DNA of 64,000 bases from contig NZ_CP014766.1 of NCBI RefSeq assembly GCF_001611675.1, forward strand, positions 1,240,001-1,304,000, given 5' to 3'. This document shows positions 18,232-26,566 of the stretch, one piece after another. Under the pieces are notes generated by a model that was not told the DNA's origin, ran no database searches, and saw only the letters and a list, made by a program, of their open reading frames with translations. This DNA comes from Pontibacter akesuensis. Lineage in GTDB: Bacteria; Bacteroidota; Bacteroidia; Cytophagales; Hymenobacteraceae. Position 1 is the first letter of the stretch, and each line of letters starts with the position of its first letter. The position numbers were made by a program, and so were the translations under genes.

Positions 18232-20439
18232 TTACTTTCCCGGATGATACGTCCGCTGCGCCCGCTTCTCCACATCCTCGCGGTAATAGGCTACATCTTT
18301 AAACTCAGCATTCGCATACCGCTGTGCCTGGTCATCGAAGTGCGGCGATGCCGGATTGCCGCTTTGGCCTCCGGCCAGCAGTGTTTTGGCCTTTACCTTA
18401 TCGCCAAACTCCACCACGGCCACAAAACTGTTGCCGGATGTTCCGTAGAGGCGCTTGGTATCGTATATTCTCGCTCCAAACGAAGCCAGCGCACCCCAGT
18501 TGCCCGAGGCCATTCCTACCGGAAGGCTAGGCAGTGCATCGTTGAACTTCTGCTCAATGTCGCCGTTCAGGCGCTGGTAGCGGTTAATCTCTCCCCAAGG
18601 CGTGCGCCACTGGCCAAAGTCTTTTTCCACCTGGTCGATGGTCTGGCTAAAGATTTCCAGGCGCTCTTTCTCCGGTGCAGCAGTGGCGTAATAATTTATC
18701 CGCTCAATCAGGTTTAGCCCTTCAGGCGCACTGCCATTCCGCAATAAATTAGTGGCATAAAAATGGGCGAGCGACATGGCCACGGAATTTTCAGCCACAG
18801 CATAATTCCAGTTGCGCATTACCTCTACGGCTGCTTTCAACTTCGGGTCGTTCTGCTTTTGGCTGTCGTAAGCTTTCACAAGGCCCGGAATCAGCACCTC
18901 AAAGGCCGGCAGGTACGGATCGTAAGCCAGGTTAATCAGCTTGTCGAGCGTCAGATCGTCCGCCTTTTGCAGTAGTCGGATGGCATGTATCCCCCGGAAA
19001 TTCTCTGGCGATGGCGCCATGTATACCGGGTAGTTTTCCGGTTTTGGGCTGTAAGGGCCGGCGCTGGTGTAGGGCGTGGAGTTGCAGTTTTGTATCCAGC
19101 CGTTCGGCGGGTTGATCACGGTGATCGTCTCCTCCAGCGGGTGCAGGCCTTGCCAGTCTGTTTTAGGGTTGCTGCCATCCACGGGCTTGGAGTAATCGAA
19201 GGAAGTATCACGCACCGGGAAAAAGTTGCCATGGTAGTAGGCAATGTTGCCATCCGCATCGGCATACACAGTGGCGTTCGAAGAGTTTGTCCGCATCTTC
19301 ATCATCTCATGAAACTCTTCTAGGTTCTTCTTCTTGGTGCGGGTATACGATTGAATGAGCGCATCCACGGGTTTCCACATCAATGCTGTCGCAACCCATT
19401 TGTCGCCGTTTTTGTGTGTGATGGGGCCATGGTGGGTACGATACGTGGTAAAGGTTTTCTGCTTTACTTCATCGCCCTCCTTGTAGGCTAAGGTCACTTC
19501 GTTGGTTTCCACCGGGCGCAGTTCCTCGCCATACTTGTAAAACAGCTTTCCGTCCTGCTTCACAATCGTTTCCTCAAACTCGTCAATCACATCGGCATAG
19601 GCGGAGGTGTGCATCCAGCCGGTTTTATCGTTGAATCCCTGGTAAATAAAGAACTGGCCCCATGTTACGGCGCCATAGGCGTTCAGTCCCTCTTCGCTCA
19701 CGGCATGCACCTCGCCGCGGAAAAAGAAAGACGTATGCGGGTTAATCAGCAGCATGGCATCTCCGGAGGCAGTTTTCTCTCCGGCGATCGCAAATCCGTT
19801 GGAGCCTTTTGGCTCGGCCAGCAGCGCGGGCTGCACCAGTCCATGGCCATACTTGTTGTAGCCTAAGGATTTGTCGCTCTCATAAAATGCCTGAATTCTT
19901 TTGGTCGATATGCTTTCTATATCACCGCCAATAGAGCCTTCGCTAAAGTATAGGGGCATCCACGGCTCAAAGCGCGTGAGTAGTTTCGGCTTCACCTCCG
20001 GGTGTGTGTGCAGGTAATAGTTGATGCCATCGGCATACGCCTCACAAAGTGCTTTAAGCCATTCCGGGCTTTTCTCATACTGCTGCTTGGCTTCTTCTTC
20101 GGTCATGTACAGCTTGGCCCGCAGGTCGCTGTACAGCATTTCCTTTCCTTCCACCTCTGCCAATCGCCCGGTGGCCCACAGGTAGTTGCGCTCCACCCGG
20201 TTAAAATCATCCTCACACTGCGCGTACAGGAGGCCAAATACGGCATCGGCATCTGTCTTGCCATAGACATGCGGCACACCGAAATCATCCCGTATGATGG
20301 TCACGCGATCAGCCTGCGCCTTCCACTCCGACACTTCCGTGGAGGAGGTGGCTTTGTCCTGCTGGGAACAGGAGAAAAGGAGGGTAACCAACAGCAACAG
20401 CTGTACTGAACTTCTGAAATAGCTTCTCATATTTTCCAA
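18232..20439 (-). CDS. Penicillin acylase family protein (N-terminal nucleophile amidase), lipoprotein
   Basis: The 735-residue product has a lipoprotein signal ending LLFSC (Cys24), then an alpha chain with the FGVPHVYG block (53-60). The autoprocessing site precedes S213 in PKGSNGFAIAG, the new N-terminal Ser nucleophile of the beta chain. The family hydrolyses amide bonds of beta-lactams, acyl-homoserine lactones and related N-acyl compounds. The substrate here is unknown. Membrane anchoring suggests periplasmic or surface scavenging or quorum quenching. A second in-frame Met three codons later could be the real start. No operon partner. Confidence 0.9.
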   Translation of the reverse strand: MENMRSYFRSSVQLLLLVTLLFSCSQQDKATSSTEVSEWKAQADRVTIIRDDFGVPHVYGKTDADAVFGLLYAQCEDDFNRVERNYLWATGRLAEVEGKEMLYSDLRAKLYMTEEEAKQQYEKSPEWLKALCEAYADGINYYLHTHPEVKPKLLTRFEPWMPLYFSEGSIGGDIESISTKRIQAFYESDKSLGYNKYGHGLVQPALLAEPKGSNGFAIAGEKTASGDAMLLINPHTSFFFRGEVHAVSEEGLNAYGAVTWGQFFIYQGFNDKTGWMHTSAYADVIDEFEETIVKQDGKLFYKYGEELRPVETNEVTLAYKEGDEVKQKTFTTYRTHHGPITHKNGDKWVATALMWKPVDALIQSYTRTKKKNLEEFHEMMKMRTNSSNATVYADADGNIAYYHGNFFPVRDTSFDYSKPVDGSNPKTDWQGLHPLEETITVINPPNGWIQNCNSTPYTSAGPYSPKPENYPVYMAPSPENFRGIHAIRLLQKADDLTLDKLINLAYDPYLPAFEVLIPGLVKAYDSQKQNDPKLKAAVEVMRNWNYAVAENSVAMSLAHFYATNLLRNGSAPEGLNLIERINYYATAAPEKERLEIFSQTIDQVEKDFGQWRTPWGEINRYQRLNGDIEQKFNDALPSLPVGMASGNWGALASFGARIYDTKRLYGTSGNSFVAVVEFGDKVKAKTLLAGGQSGNPASPHFDDQAQRYANAEFKDVAYYREDVEKRAQRTYHPGK

Positions 20440-20711
20440 TGAAGGGTATTAAGTCAAGGCTAATTTAAGTAGATTTCAGAGAAGAATTTGAGAATATTTG
20501 CAGGCAGTTGAAGGAGTAACTGCCAGGATTGAAAAGCAGCACAGGGCCTTCTCCGCTACGTTTGCCATACCGTGCACGAGCCTGTCTCATCCCGAAAGCG
20601 CTTCATCTTCCAGATGGAGATTGTAAGTTATACTTCCCGAACAACACCTGGTATTCAGGCTTCATTTTGAAAATGACGGATAAGTTCTTTATTAGGAGCC
20701 AGACTATAAAA

Positions 20712-20903
20712 ATGAGGAACAACGGAATCAAAGTAATCGCCTTTTTCACCTTGCTTTTAGCTGGTTTGATGGTAAACCTGGTAGCTTCTACAACAATGGA
20801 GGAAGGAAAACTTCAAACACTCCTTCTGATCCTCGGATTTGCAACTGCTATCGTTTCATTCATCCTGATGGTGGATGCCCTGATAAGGTTGATTAGAAAT
20901 TAA
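20712..20903 (+). CDS. Small two-helix membrane protein, unknown
   Basis: The start MRNNGIK at 20712 gives 63 residues with two hydrophobic helices (about 7-26 and 38-58) separated by TTMEEGK and a basic C-terminus. A longer reading from 20529 adds 61 residues with no family resemblance, and an intermediate Met lies at 20673. The family is not recognised. It is monocistronic, and the evidence is composition and membrane topology only. Confidence 0.55.
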   Translation: MRNNGIKVIAFFTLLLAGLMVNLVASTTMEEGKLQTLLLILGFATAIVSFILMVDALIRLIRN

Positions 20904-21055
20904 GCCTATCCTTCCACCACTACTCCCCCAATAGTGCTTTTATTCTTGACGCTCCATTCATACTTGAAGTGCCGGGTAAAGGCATTTAGAATCCTGCTCG
21001 ATTAACCAGAAAGCTGCGGCAACGTTTTAGAAGACAGACCTAACCCTCTGTTTTT

Positions 21056-21862
21056 ATGAATGCTATACTTCTAAACCTACTTCTCTTTCTGCTCGCTTTT
21101 ACCTGGAGAATCTCACCTATCACGCAAACGCCACATTCCCCAAAACAAACCACAGTGCAGCAGCAACAGGCAGTACAAGGGGCCTGGCAACTAGCTTCGG
21201 GAGCGACACAATTCACGGAAATTCCGGAAGGAGCTACAGCCATTGCCTCCTTTGAAGACGGCTATTTTACAGTCGCCTATTTTGATAAGGACAACAAGAA
21301 GTTTATAGGCACATTTGGCGGCACCTACACTTCGGAAAACGGAAAGCTGACTCAAAAGCTGGAATGGAACACCCTCGACTCCACCACTGTTGGCGCTACT
21401 AACTCCTTCTCTTACACACTAAAAAATGGCCAGCTGCAACTTAAAGGCAACGGCCAAGGCAATAGTATAAAACAAACCTGGACGAAAGCAGCAGGGCGCA
21501 ACACTTCCTCACCGCTTACAGGGACCTGGCGCATCACAGGGCGCGCAGGCGAGGACGGCACCATCAATCCGATGCGACGTGGGCCGAGAAAAACACTCAA
21601 GATTTTGTCAGGCAACCGGTTTCAGTGGATCGCATTCAACCCGGAGACAAAGCAGTTTTCCGGCACCGGCGGCGGCACCTATACTGCAGAAAACGGGAAG
21701 TACACCGAGAACATTGAATTCTTCTCCCGCGACTCCAGCCGCGTGGGCGCTAATCTGACATTTGATTTCGAAGTAAAAGACGGCAAGTGGCACCATAGCG
21801 GACAGAGCAGCACTGGTAAAGCCATAAATGAAGTATGGGAGCGGGAATATGGGAAACTGTAA
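21056..21862 (+). CDS. Exported protein with two tandem lipocalin-like domains
   Basis: A 268-residue protein with an N-terminal hydrophobic segment (signal or anchor, about 1-20) and two homologous halves (about 42-145 and 150-265). The repeat core is FIGTFGGTYTSENGKLT in the first copy and FSGTGGGTYTAENGKYT in the second, each followed by a DS-VGA segment. The halves start with GAWQL and GTWRI, as in lipocalin-like and fatty-acid-binding beta-barrel proteins. Function is unknown; ligand binding in the periplasm is an inference. It is convergent with tmRNA, and a hairpin between them serves both. Confidence 0.75.
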   Translation: MNAILLNLLLFLLAFTWRISPITQTPHSPKQTTVQQQQAVQGAWQLASGATQFTEIPEGATAIASFEDGYFTVAYFDKDNKKFIGTFGGTYTSENGKLTQKLEWNTLDSTTVGATNSFSYTLKNGQLQLKGNGQGNSIKQTWTKAAGRNTSSPLTGTWRITGRAGEDGTINPMRRGPRKTLKILSGNRFQWIAFNPETKQFSGTGGGTYTAENGKYTENIEFFSRDSSRVGANLTFDFEVKDGKWHHSGQSSTGKAINEVWEREYGKL

Positions 21863-21920
21863 CATATAAATTCCTTTCGATCCTCCCTGACAGAACAATC
21901 AGCCAAAAAGGCATAAAAAC

Positions 21921-21957
21921 AAAAAGGCCACCCCGTTTTTAACGAGGTGGCCTTTTT
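21921..21957. terminator. Bidirectional terminator between the tandem-domain gene and tmRNA
   Basis: AAAAAGGCCACC...GGTGGCCTTTTT forms a 14-of-15-bp stem around a short AT loop. Read left, its T run lies just after the tmRNA 3' end at 21965. Read right, it lies 59 bases after the stop of the upstream gene. Confidence 0.8.
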
Positions 21958-21964
21958 GCTAATG

Positions 21965-22331
21965 TGGAGATGCAGGGATTCGAACCCTGGTCCAGACAAG
22001 GAAATTATCGGGCTTTCTACATGCTTAGGTTCATTCAGATTGTCGGGAGCTTGCAAGTATAAACCAAACTTATGCGCACTCCTTAGATGCTTTATTTCGC
22101 TTGTGCACCGCACCCTTACACAAGCTAGTCAAACGAGTCGAAGCCTCTGATGTGCAAGCAGTTTCACGAAACCTGCACGAGACTATGGCAATTGCTTAAT
22201 ACCTAGATTAAGCAGCCATGGCGTAATTAGATTCGCCAGTTATTGTTCGAACGAATTTTTAACAGGTGGTACGTTCATCACCCGGCATGCTTACACGCAA
22301 TCTGCGCAAGCTGTCAATTCCGGTCATCCCC
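21965..22331 (-). ncRNA. ssrA: tmRNA (transfer-messenger RNA), tag (A)GESNYAMAA
   Basis: The 367-base RNA starts GGGGATGACCGGAATTGACA on the minus strand and ends GCATCTCCA. The first seven bases pair with CATCTCC to form the Ala-type acceptor stem, and the T arm is CAGGGTTCGAATCCCTG. CCA is not encoded. The mRNA part (22237 down to 22208) reads GGC GAA TCT AAT TAC GCC ATG GCT GCT TAA, giving GESNYAMAA, the Bacteroidota tag type. It rescues stalled ribosomes and marks products for proteolysis. Short plus-strand frames over it are spurious. Confidence 0.96.
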
Positions 22332-22384
22332 AATAAGTAAAAGAACGTTGTTCTTGTGTTTTTCATACTTCAAGAAGTATGCCA

Positions 22385-22392
22385 CAAAGGTA
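22385..22392 (-). promoter_or_regulatory. Candidate TAnnTTTG promoter element of tmRNA
   Basis: The minus strand reads TACCTTTG, matching the Bacteroidota -7 element TAnnTTTG, 54 bases before the mature tmRNA 5' end. A 5' leader removed by RNase P is expected. Between them lie palindromes CATACTTC-AA-GAAGTATG (22364-22381) and AAGAAC-GTT-GTTCTT (22341-22355). No -33 TTTG is evident. Confidence 0.5.
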
Positions 22393-22522
22393 CGAAGTTA
22401 TACTTCTAAAGCTAGTGGCAGCTTTACTAAAACAGCGTTTAGCCGCGCAGGGTTTCACCCAGAAGTATAAAAAAAAGCAGGGGCCGATAAAACTGGCCTC
22501 TGCCCTATGCTGCAAGTATACC

Positions 22523-24880
22523 CTATTCTGATCGAAGTGAATTTACAGGGTTGGCTACCGCCGTTTTGATGGCATGGAAGCTTAGCGTAAACATGGCAAT
22601 GGCAAAGGTGGCTAGGAGCGCTATCGCAAAAATCCACCAGCTTAACTCGGTGCGCACGGCATAGTCGTTCAACCAGGCGTTCATCAGGTACCAGCTCAGG
22701 GGCAGTGCAACAATATTGGCCAGCAGCACCAGTTTCAGGAAATCCTTGCTTAGCATGAACACGATACCGGACACAGAGGCCCCCAGCACTTTTCGGACGC
22801 CGATCTCCTTTTTGCGTTGTTCAGCCGTGAACAGGGCCAGCCCGAACAGGCCAAGGCAGGAAATAAAGATGGCAATGCCGGCAAAGTAGTTCGTGAGTTC
22901 TCCTATCACGCTTTCGCTGCGGTACATTTGCTCGAACGTATCATCCATAAAGTGGTACTCGAAGGGGAAAGCGGGATTATGCTTTTGCAGCACATCTTCC
23001 ATAGAAGCCAGCGCGGATGTCGTTTTACCGGGGGCTACCCGCGCGAACAACAATCTCGTATTTTCAGGTGCCAGTTTGATGATCAGCGGCATATCCCCCA
23101 TCTCCATTTTCCGGGACTGAAAGTTTTTCACCACCCCGATGATCTGCCCACTCACATCCCACAGCTTTAGCGGCTGTCCCACCGGGTTTTCCAGTTGCAT
23201 GAGCCTTGCAGCCTCCTCGTTGATGATGTAGTTGGCCGTATCGGTGCCAAATTCCCTTGAGAAATCCCGACCATCTTTTAGCTTAATGCCATGCGCATCC
23301 AGGTAGCCGTAATCCACGTGCAGGTAATCTATCAGAATCTCGGCTCCCGGCACCTTGCCCGGCCATTCCACGTCACTTGTGTTAGAGCCCAGCGTGAGGG
23401 GATTGTTATCAGAGGCCGTCACGGCAAGTACACCTGGAATTTGCTGTACTTCCTGCTTTATCACGTCGTAGCGCTCACGCATCTGCCCTTCTATCGGGAT
23501 GTATACCATGTTCTCGCGCTGCAGGCCAATGTCGGTGGTGCGGATAAAGTGCAGCTGCAGGTACACCACCAGCGTGCTCACAATCAGCAGGGCCGAAAGG
23601 ATGAACTGAAACACCACCAGTCCCTTGCGAAAAAGCGTTACCCTGTCATTCAACTTCACCGTTCCTTTCAGGACCACCGCAGGGTTGAAGGACGACAGGA
23701 AGAAGGCTGGGTAACTGCCCGAAACAATACCCGTGAACAAAGCCACACCCAGCAGCAACAGAATCAGGCTTGGGTCAGACAAATCGAACTGCACTGCTTT
23801 TCCGGTTAAGTCGTTGAAGGCGGGCAGCAGGATTCCGGTCAGGTTTGCAGCGATGAAAAGCGCCAGGAAAGCGATCAGGACCGACTCTACCATGAACTGT
23901 TTGATAAGCGACTGCTTGCTGGCACCGATGGCCTTGCGAACGCCGACCTCCTTCGCGCGCTTGGCTGAGCGTGCCGTGGCCAGATTCATGAAGTTGATGC
24001 AGGCGATAAGCAGGATGAACACCGCCACCACCGAGAAAAGCTGCACATACATCACCAACCCAGAATTCGTTTTTCCCGGCCTGAAGTCAGAGTACAGGTG
24101 CATATCCTCCACCGCCTGCACAAACAAATCGGTGTCCCGCTCTCCTTTGTCGCCCTGCTTTAAAAACAGCTTTATTTTATTGTTGAATGCGGCAACATCC
24201 ACGTCGGGCTTCAGCTGCACATAGGTTAAGATGCCGTAATTGCCCCACTCTTTCAGCCACTCGTTTTGCTGCAGGTAGTCGTTAAAAGGCATAATGAAGT
24301 CGAACTGGAGCGAAGAGTTCTGCGGCACAGACTTCATGACCCCTGTTACTTTATAGCTTTCGCTGTTGTTTAGCTTCAGCATTTTACCCACCGCCTCGTT
24401 GGTTCCAAAAAACTTTTGCGCGATGCTGTCGCTAATCACAATAGACTTTGGCTGCTTGAGCACCTGCTTTGCGTCGCCGTGGATCAGCGGAAAAGTGAAG
24501 GCTTCAAAAAACGAATCGTCGGCGTAGTACCCTACCGCTTTAAACGATTTGTCGCCGTTGCTGAACAGGCTATTCATGTACCAGGTAACACGGATGGCAT
24601 CCTCCACCTCCGGCAACTCCTCCTCCATCGCTGGCCCCAATCTTCCTGGCCCGGCCGGAGTGGTCAGGTCGTCGGCACCTGGGTAATGCTGGGTGCCCAT
24701 TACGCGGTACAGCTTTCCCGTATTTGCATGGAAACGGTCGTAACTCAGCTCGTCCTGCACCCACAGCAGGATAAGAATGCTGCAGGTCATGCCGAGCGCC
24801 AGGCCCAGCACGTTGATGAGCGAAAAAACCTTGTGTCGCAGCAGGTTGCGGTAGGCTATTTTGAGGTAGTTCTTCAACAT
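22523..24880 (-). CDS. ABC transporter permease, MacB/FtsX type with two core domains
   Basis: I start at 24880 (MLKNYLKIAYRNLLRHK), giving 785 residues; a longer frame adds 44 unconserved residues. It has an N-terminal helix, two periplasmic MacB-type core domains, and two FtsX membrane blocks. Each block opens with the cytoplasmic motif KEVGVRKAIGAS or KEIGVRKVLGAS (helices about 285-420 and 665-785). This Bacteroidota family works with a separate ATPase, not present here, in export or mechanotransduction. The divergent NtrC regulator and kinase genes probably control it, and a sigma-54-like site lies about 80 bases before the start. Confidence 0.9.
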   Translation of the reverse strand: MLKNYLKIAYRNLLRHKVFSLINVLGLALGMTCSILILLWVQDELSYDRFHANTGKLYRVMGTQHYPGADDLTTPAGPGRLGPAMEEELPEVEDAIRVTWYMNSLFSNGDKSFKAVGYYADDSFFEAFTFPLIHGDAKQVLKQPKSIVISDSIAQKFFGTNEAVGKMLKLNNSESYKVTGVMKSVPQNSSLQFDFIMPFNDYLQQNEWLKEWGNYGILTYVQLKPDVDVAAFNNKIKLFLKQGDKGERDTDLFVQAVEDMHLYSDFRPGKTNSGLVMYVQLFSVVAVFILLIACINFMNLATARSAKRAKEVGVRKAIGASKQSLIKQFMVESVLIAFLALFIAANLTGILLPAFNDLTGKAVQFDLSDPSLILLLLGVALFTGIVSGSYPAFFLSSFNPAVVLKGTVKLNDRVTLFRKGLVVFQFILSALLIVSTLVVYLQLHFIRTTDIGLQRENMVYIPIEGQMRERYDVIKQEVQQIPGVLAVTASDNNPLTLGSNTSDVEWPGKVPGAEILIDYLHVDYGYLDAHGIKLKDGRDFSREFGTDTANYIINEEAARLMQLENPVGQPLKLWDVSGQIIGVVKNFQSRKMEMGDMPLIIKLAPENTRLLFARVAPGKTTSALASMEDVLQKHNPAFPFEYHFMDDTFEQMYRSESVIGELTNYFAGIAIFISCLGLFGLALFTAEQRKKEIGVRKVLGASVSGIVFMLSKDFLKLVLLANIVALPLSWYLMNAWLNDYAVRTELSWWIFAIALLATFAIAMFTLSFHAIKTAVANPVNSLRSE

Positions 24881-25186
24881 AGTTTTAGAAGTATGGTGAT
24901 GGTATGGATTTGTTTTTCCTGTCAGCTGAAAATTTATTTCCTGTTCTTCATCGGGAGACAAGAAATTAAGATGCCAAAAGTATAAATTACTGTTTCCCAA
25001 ATAGTTAATCACAATACACTAACTATAAGTGTTCGCTTCCGATACACCTGCCCCCGTGACACCTGTGCGCTTCCGTTACAAGTATAAACTGCTCTGGAAC
25101 AGCGGGTGCAGAGCCCTCTTTCGGCCATATTACATTTATCAGATAGATTATTTATCTTCGGTCATGAATCAGTTTATTTCTTAGCC
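24881..25186. other. Divergent control region between the permease and NtrC/kinase genes
   Basis: This 306-base region has no gene. It holds a sigma-54-like site reading toward the permease at 24961-24976 and three copies of the AAGTATR word (near 24890, 24980 and 25080). TTTATCTTCGG at about 25151, similar to a TAnnTTTG element, lies ahead of the regulator gene. The middle contains a run of purine/pyrimidine-mixed sequence with no clear hairpin. Confidence 0.4.
24961..24976 (-). promoter_or_regulatory. Possible sigma-54 promoter of the permease gene
   Basis: The minus strand reads TGGCATCTTAATTTCT, against TGGCACG-N4-TTGCA for sigma-54. The -24 GG is intact and the spacing is exact, but the -12 GC is TC. 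It would start transcription about 70 bases before the permease ATG. The divergent NtrC-type activator supports it; the mismatch weakens it. Confidence 0.35.
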
Positions 25187-26566
25187 ATGGCCTCTGTAAA
25201 AAATGCCCGCGTGTTAGTGGTGGATGACGAGACGGACGTTCTGTTCGCCCTGAAAATGCTGCTCAAATCTGAGGTGAAACAGGTAGTGACGGAAAAGAAC
25301 CCCGACAACCTGCCCGGCCTGCTGGAGCGCGAGAAGTTCGACGCTATATTCCTGGACATGAACTTCAAGAGCGCCCTCAACACCGGCAACGAGGGCATCT
25401 TTTGGCTGCGCCAGATCCTGGAGAAGGACAGAGAAGCCACGGTTATACTTATCACCGCTTATGGCGATGTGGAACTGGCAGTGCGGTCTTTGAAAGAGGG
25501 AGCGGCCGATTTTATCGTGAAGCCCTGGCACAACGACAAGCTGCTGGAAACGCTGCATTACGCGCTGGAAGCCAGGAAACCGAAGAAAGCCGGCGCCGCG
25601 AACACATCACCTAAAAAGAACACCAGCACCACCATACTTGGCGAGTCGGATGCCATCAAAGAGGTGCTGTACAAGATAGAAAAGATTGCACCCACTGAGG
25701 CCAACGTGCTTATACTTGGCGAGAACGGCACCGGCAAAGAATTGGTGGCGCGCGCCCTGCACGAGAAGTCGTTCCGGGCAAACAAGCCGTTTGTGAGCGT
25801 GGACATGGGCGCTTTAACCGATTCGCTGTTCGAAAGCGAGCTGTTCGGCTCCAAGAAAGGCGCTTTTACTGATGCCCGCGAAGACCGCGCCGGCAGATTT
25901 GAAGCAGCTAACGGCGGCACGTTGTTCCTGGATGAGATCGGGAATATCACGCCGCCGATGCAGGCAAAGCTGCTCACGGTGCTGCAAAACCGGCAGGTAA
26001 CGCCGCTTGGCTCCAACACACCCGTGCCGGTGGACATTCGCCTGATATCGGCCACCAATGAGCCCATCTATGAACTGGCGGCACGCAACCAGTTCCGTAA
26101 AGATTTGATCTACCGCATCAATACCGTCGAAATCACGCTGCCTCCGCTGCGCCAGCGCACTGGTGATGTGGAATTGCTGGCCCGCCATTTTGCCGCGCTT
26201 TATGCCCAGAAGAACCATAAGCCTGTACCTGAATTTGCGGAGGCTACGATGCAGAAACTGAAGCAGCACAGTTGGCCCGGCAACGTGCGGGAGCTGCAGC
26301 ATGCCGTGGAACGCGCCATCATACTTGCCGAAAGCAACACGCTGCAACCCCAGGACTTCAGCTTCTCTGCCATGGAGCTGGGACCGCCAGCAGCCACGAC
26401 TGCGTATGCTTCCGCTTCAGAAAAGCCAGTGCCGCTCATCGAACTGGAGCGGGAAACCATTGTCCGGACGCTGGAGAAAAATAAGGGCAACATCTCCCGC
26501 ACCGCCAAAGAACTGGGCCTTACCCGCACCGCCCTCTACCGCCGACTGAATAAGCATGATATTTAA
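25187..26566 (+). CDS. NtrC-family sigma-54-dependent response regulator
   Basis: The start at 25187 gives 459 residues. The receiver domain has the acidic pocket at D13/D14 and phosphoacceptor D57 (IFLDMNF). An AAA+ domain follows, with Walker A GENGTGKE (178-185), the sigma-54 contact loop reading GAFTDA (225-230) instead of GAFTGA, and Walker B LFLDE (about 246-250). The C-terminal Fis-type helix-turn-helix reads GNISRTAKELGLTRTALYRRL (split here only as a motif, about 434-454). The kinase gene overlaps its end by 11 bases. It probably activates the divergent permease gene. Confidence 0.93.
   Translation: MASVKNARVLVVDDETDVLFALKMLLKSEVKQVVTEKNPDNLPGLLEREKFDAIFLDMNFKSALNTGNEGIFWLRQILEKDREATVILITAYGDVELAVRSLKEGAADFIVKPWHNDKLLETLHYALEARKPKKAGAANTSPKKNTSTTILGESDAIKEVLYKIEKIAPTEANVLILGENGTGKELVARALHEKSFRANKPFVSVDMGALTDSLFESELFGSKKGAFTDAREDRAGRFEAANGGTLFLDEIGNITPPMQAKLLTVLQNRQVTPLGSNTPVPVDIRLISATNEPIYELAARNQFRKDLIYRINTVEITLPPLRQRTGDVELLARHFAALYAQKNHKPVPEFAEATMQKLKQHSWPGNVRELQHAVERAIILAESNTLQPQDFSFSAMELGPPAATTAYASASEKPVPLIELERETIVRTLEKNKGNISRTAKELGLTRTALYRRLNKHDI

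Noticed and set aside
22243..22470. 75-residue open frame over the tmRNA
   Set aside because: The region is explained by tmRNA structure and its leader.
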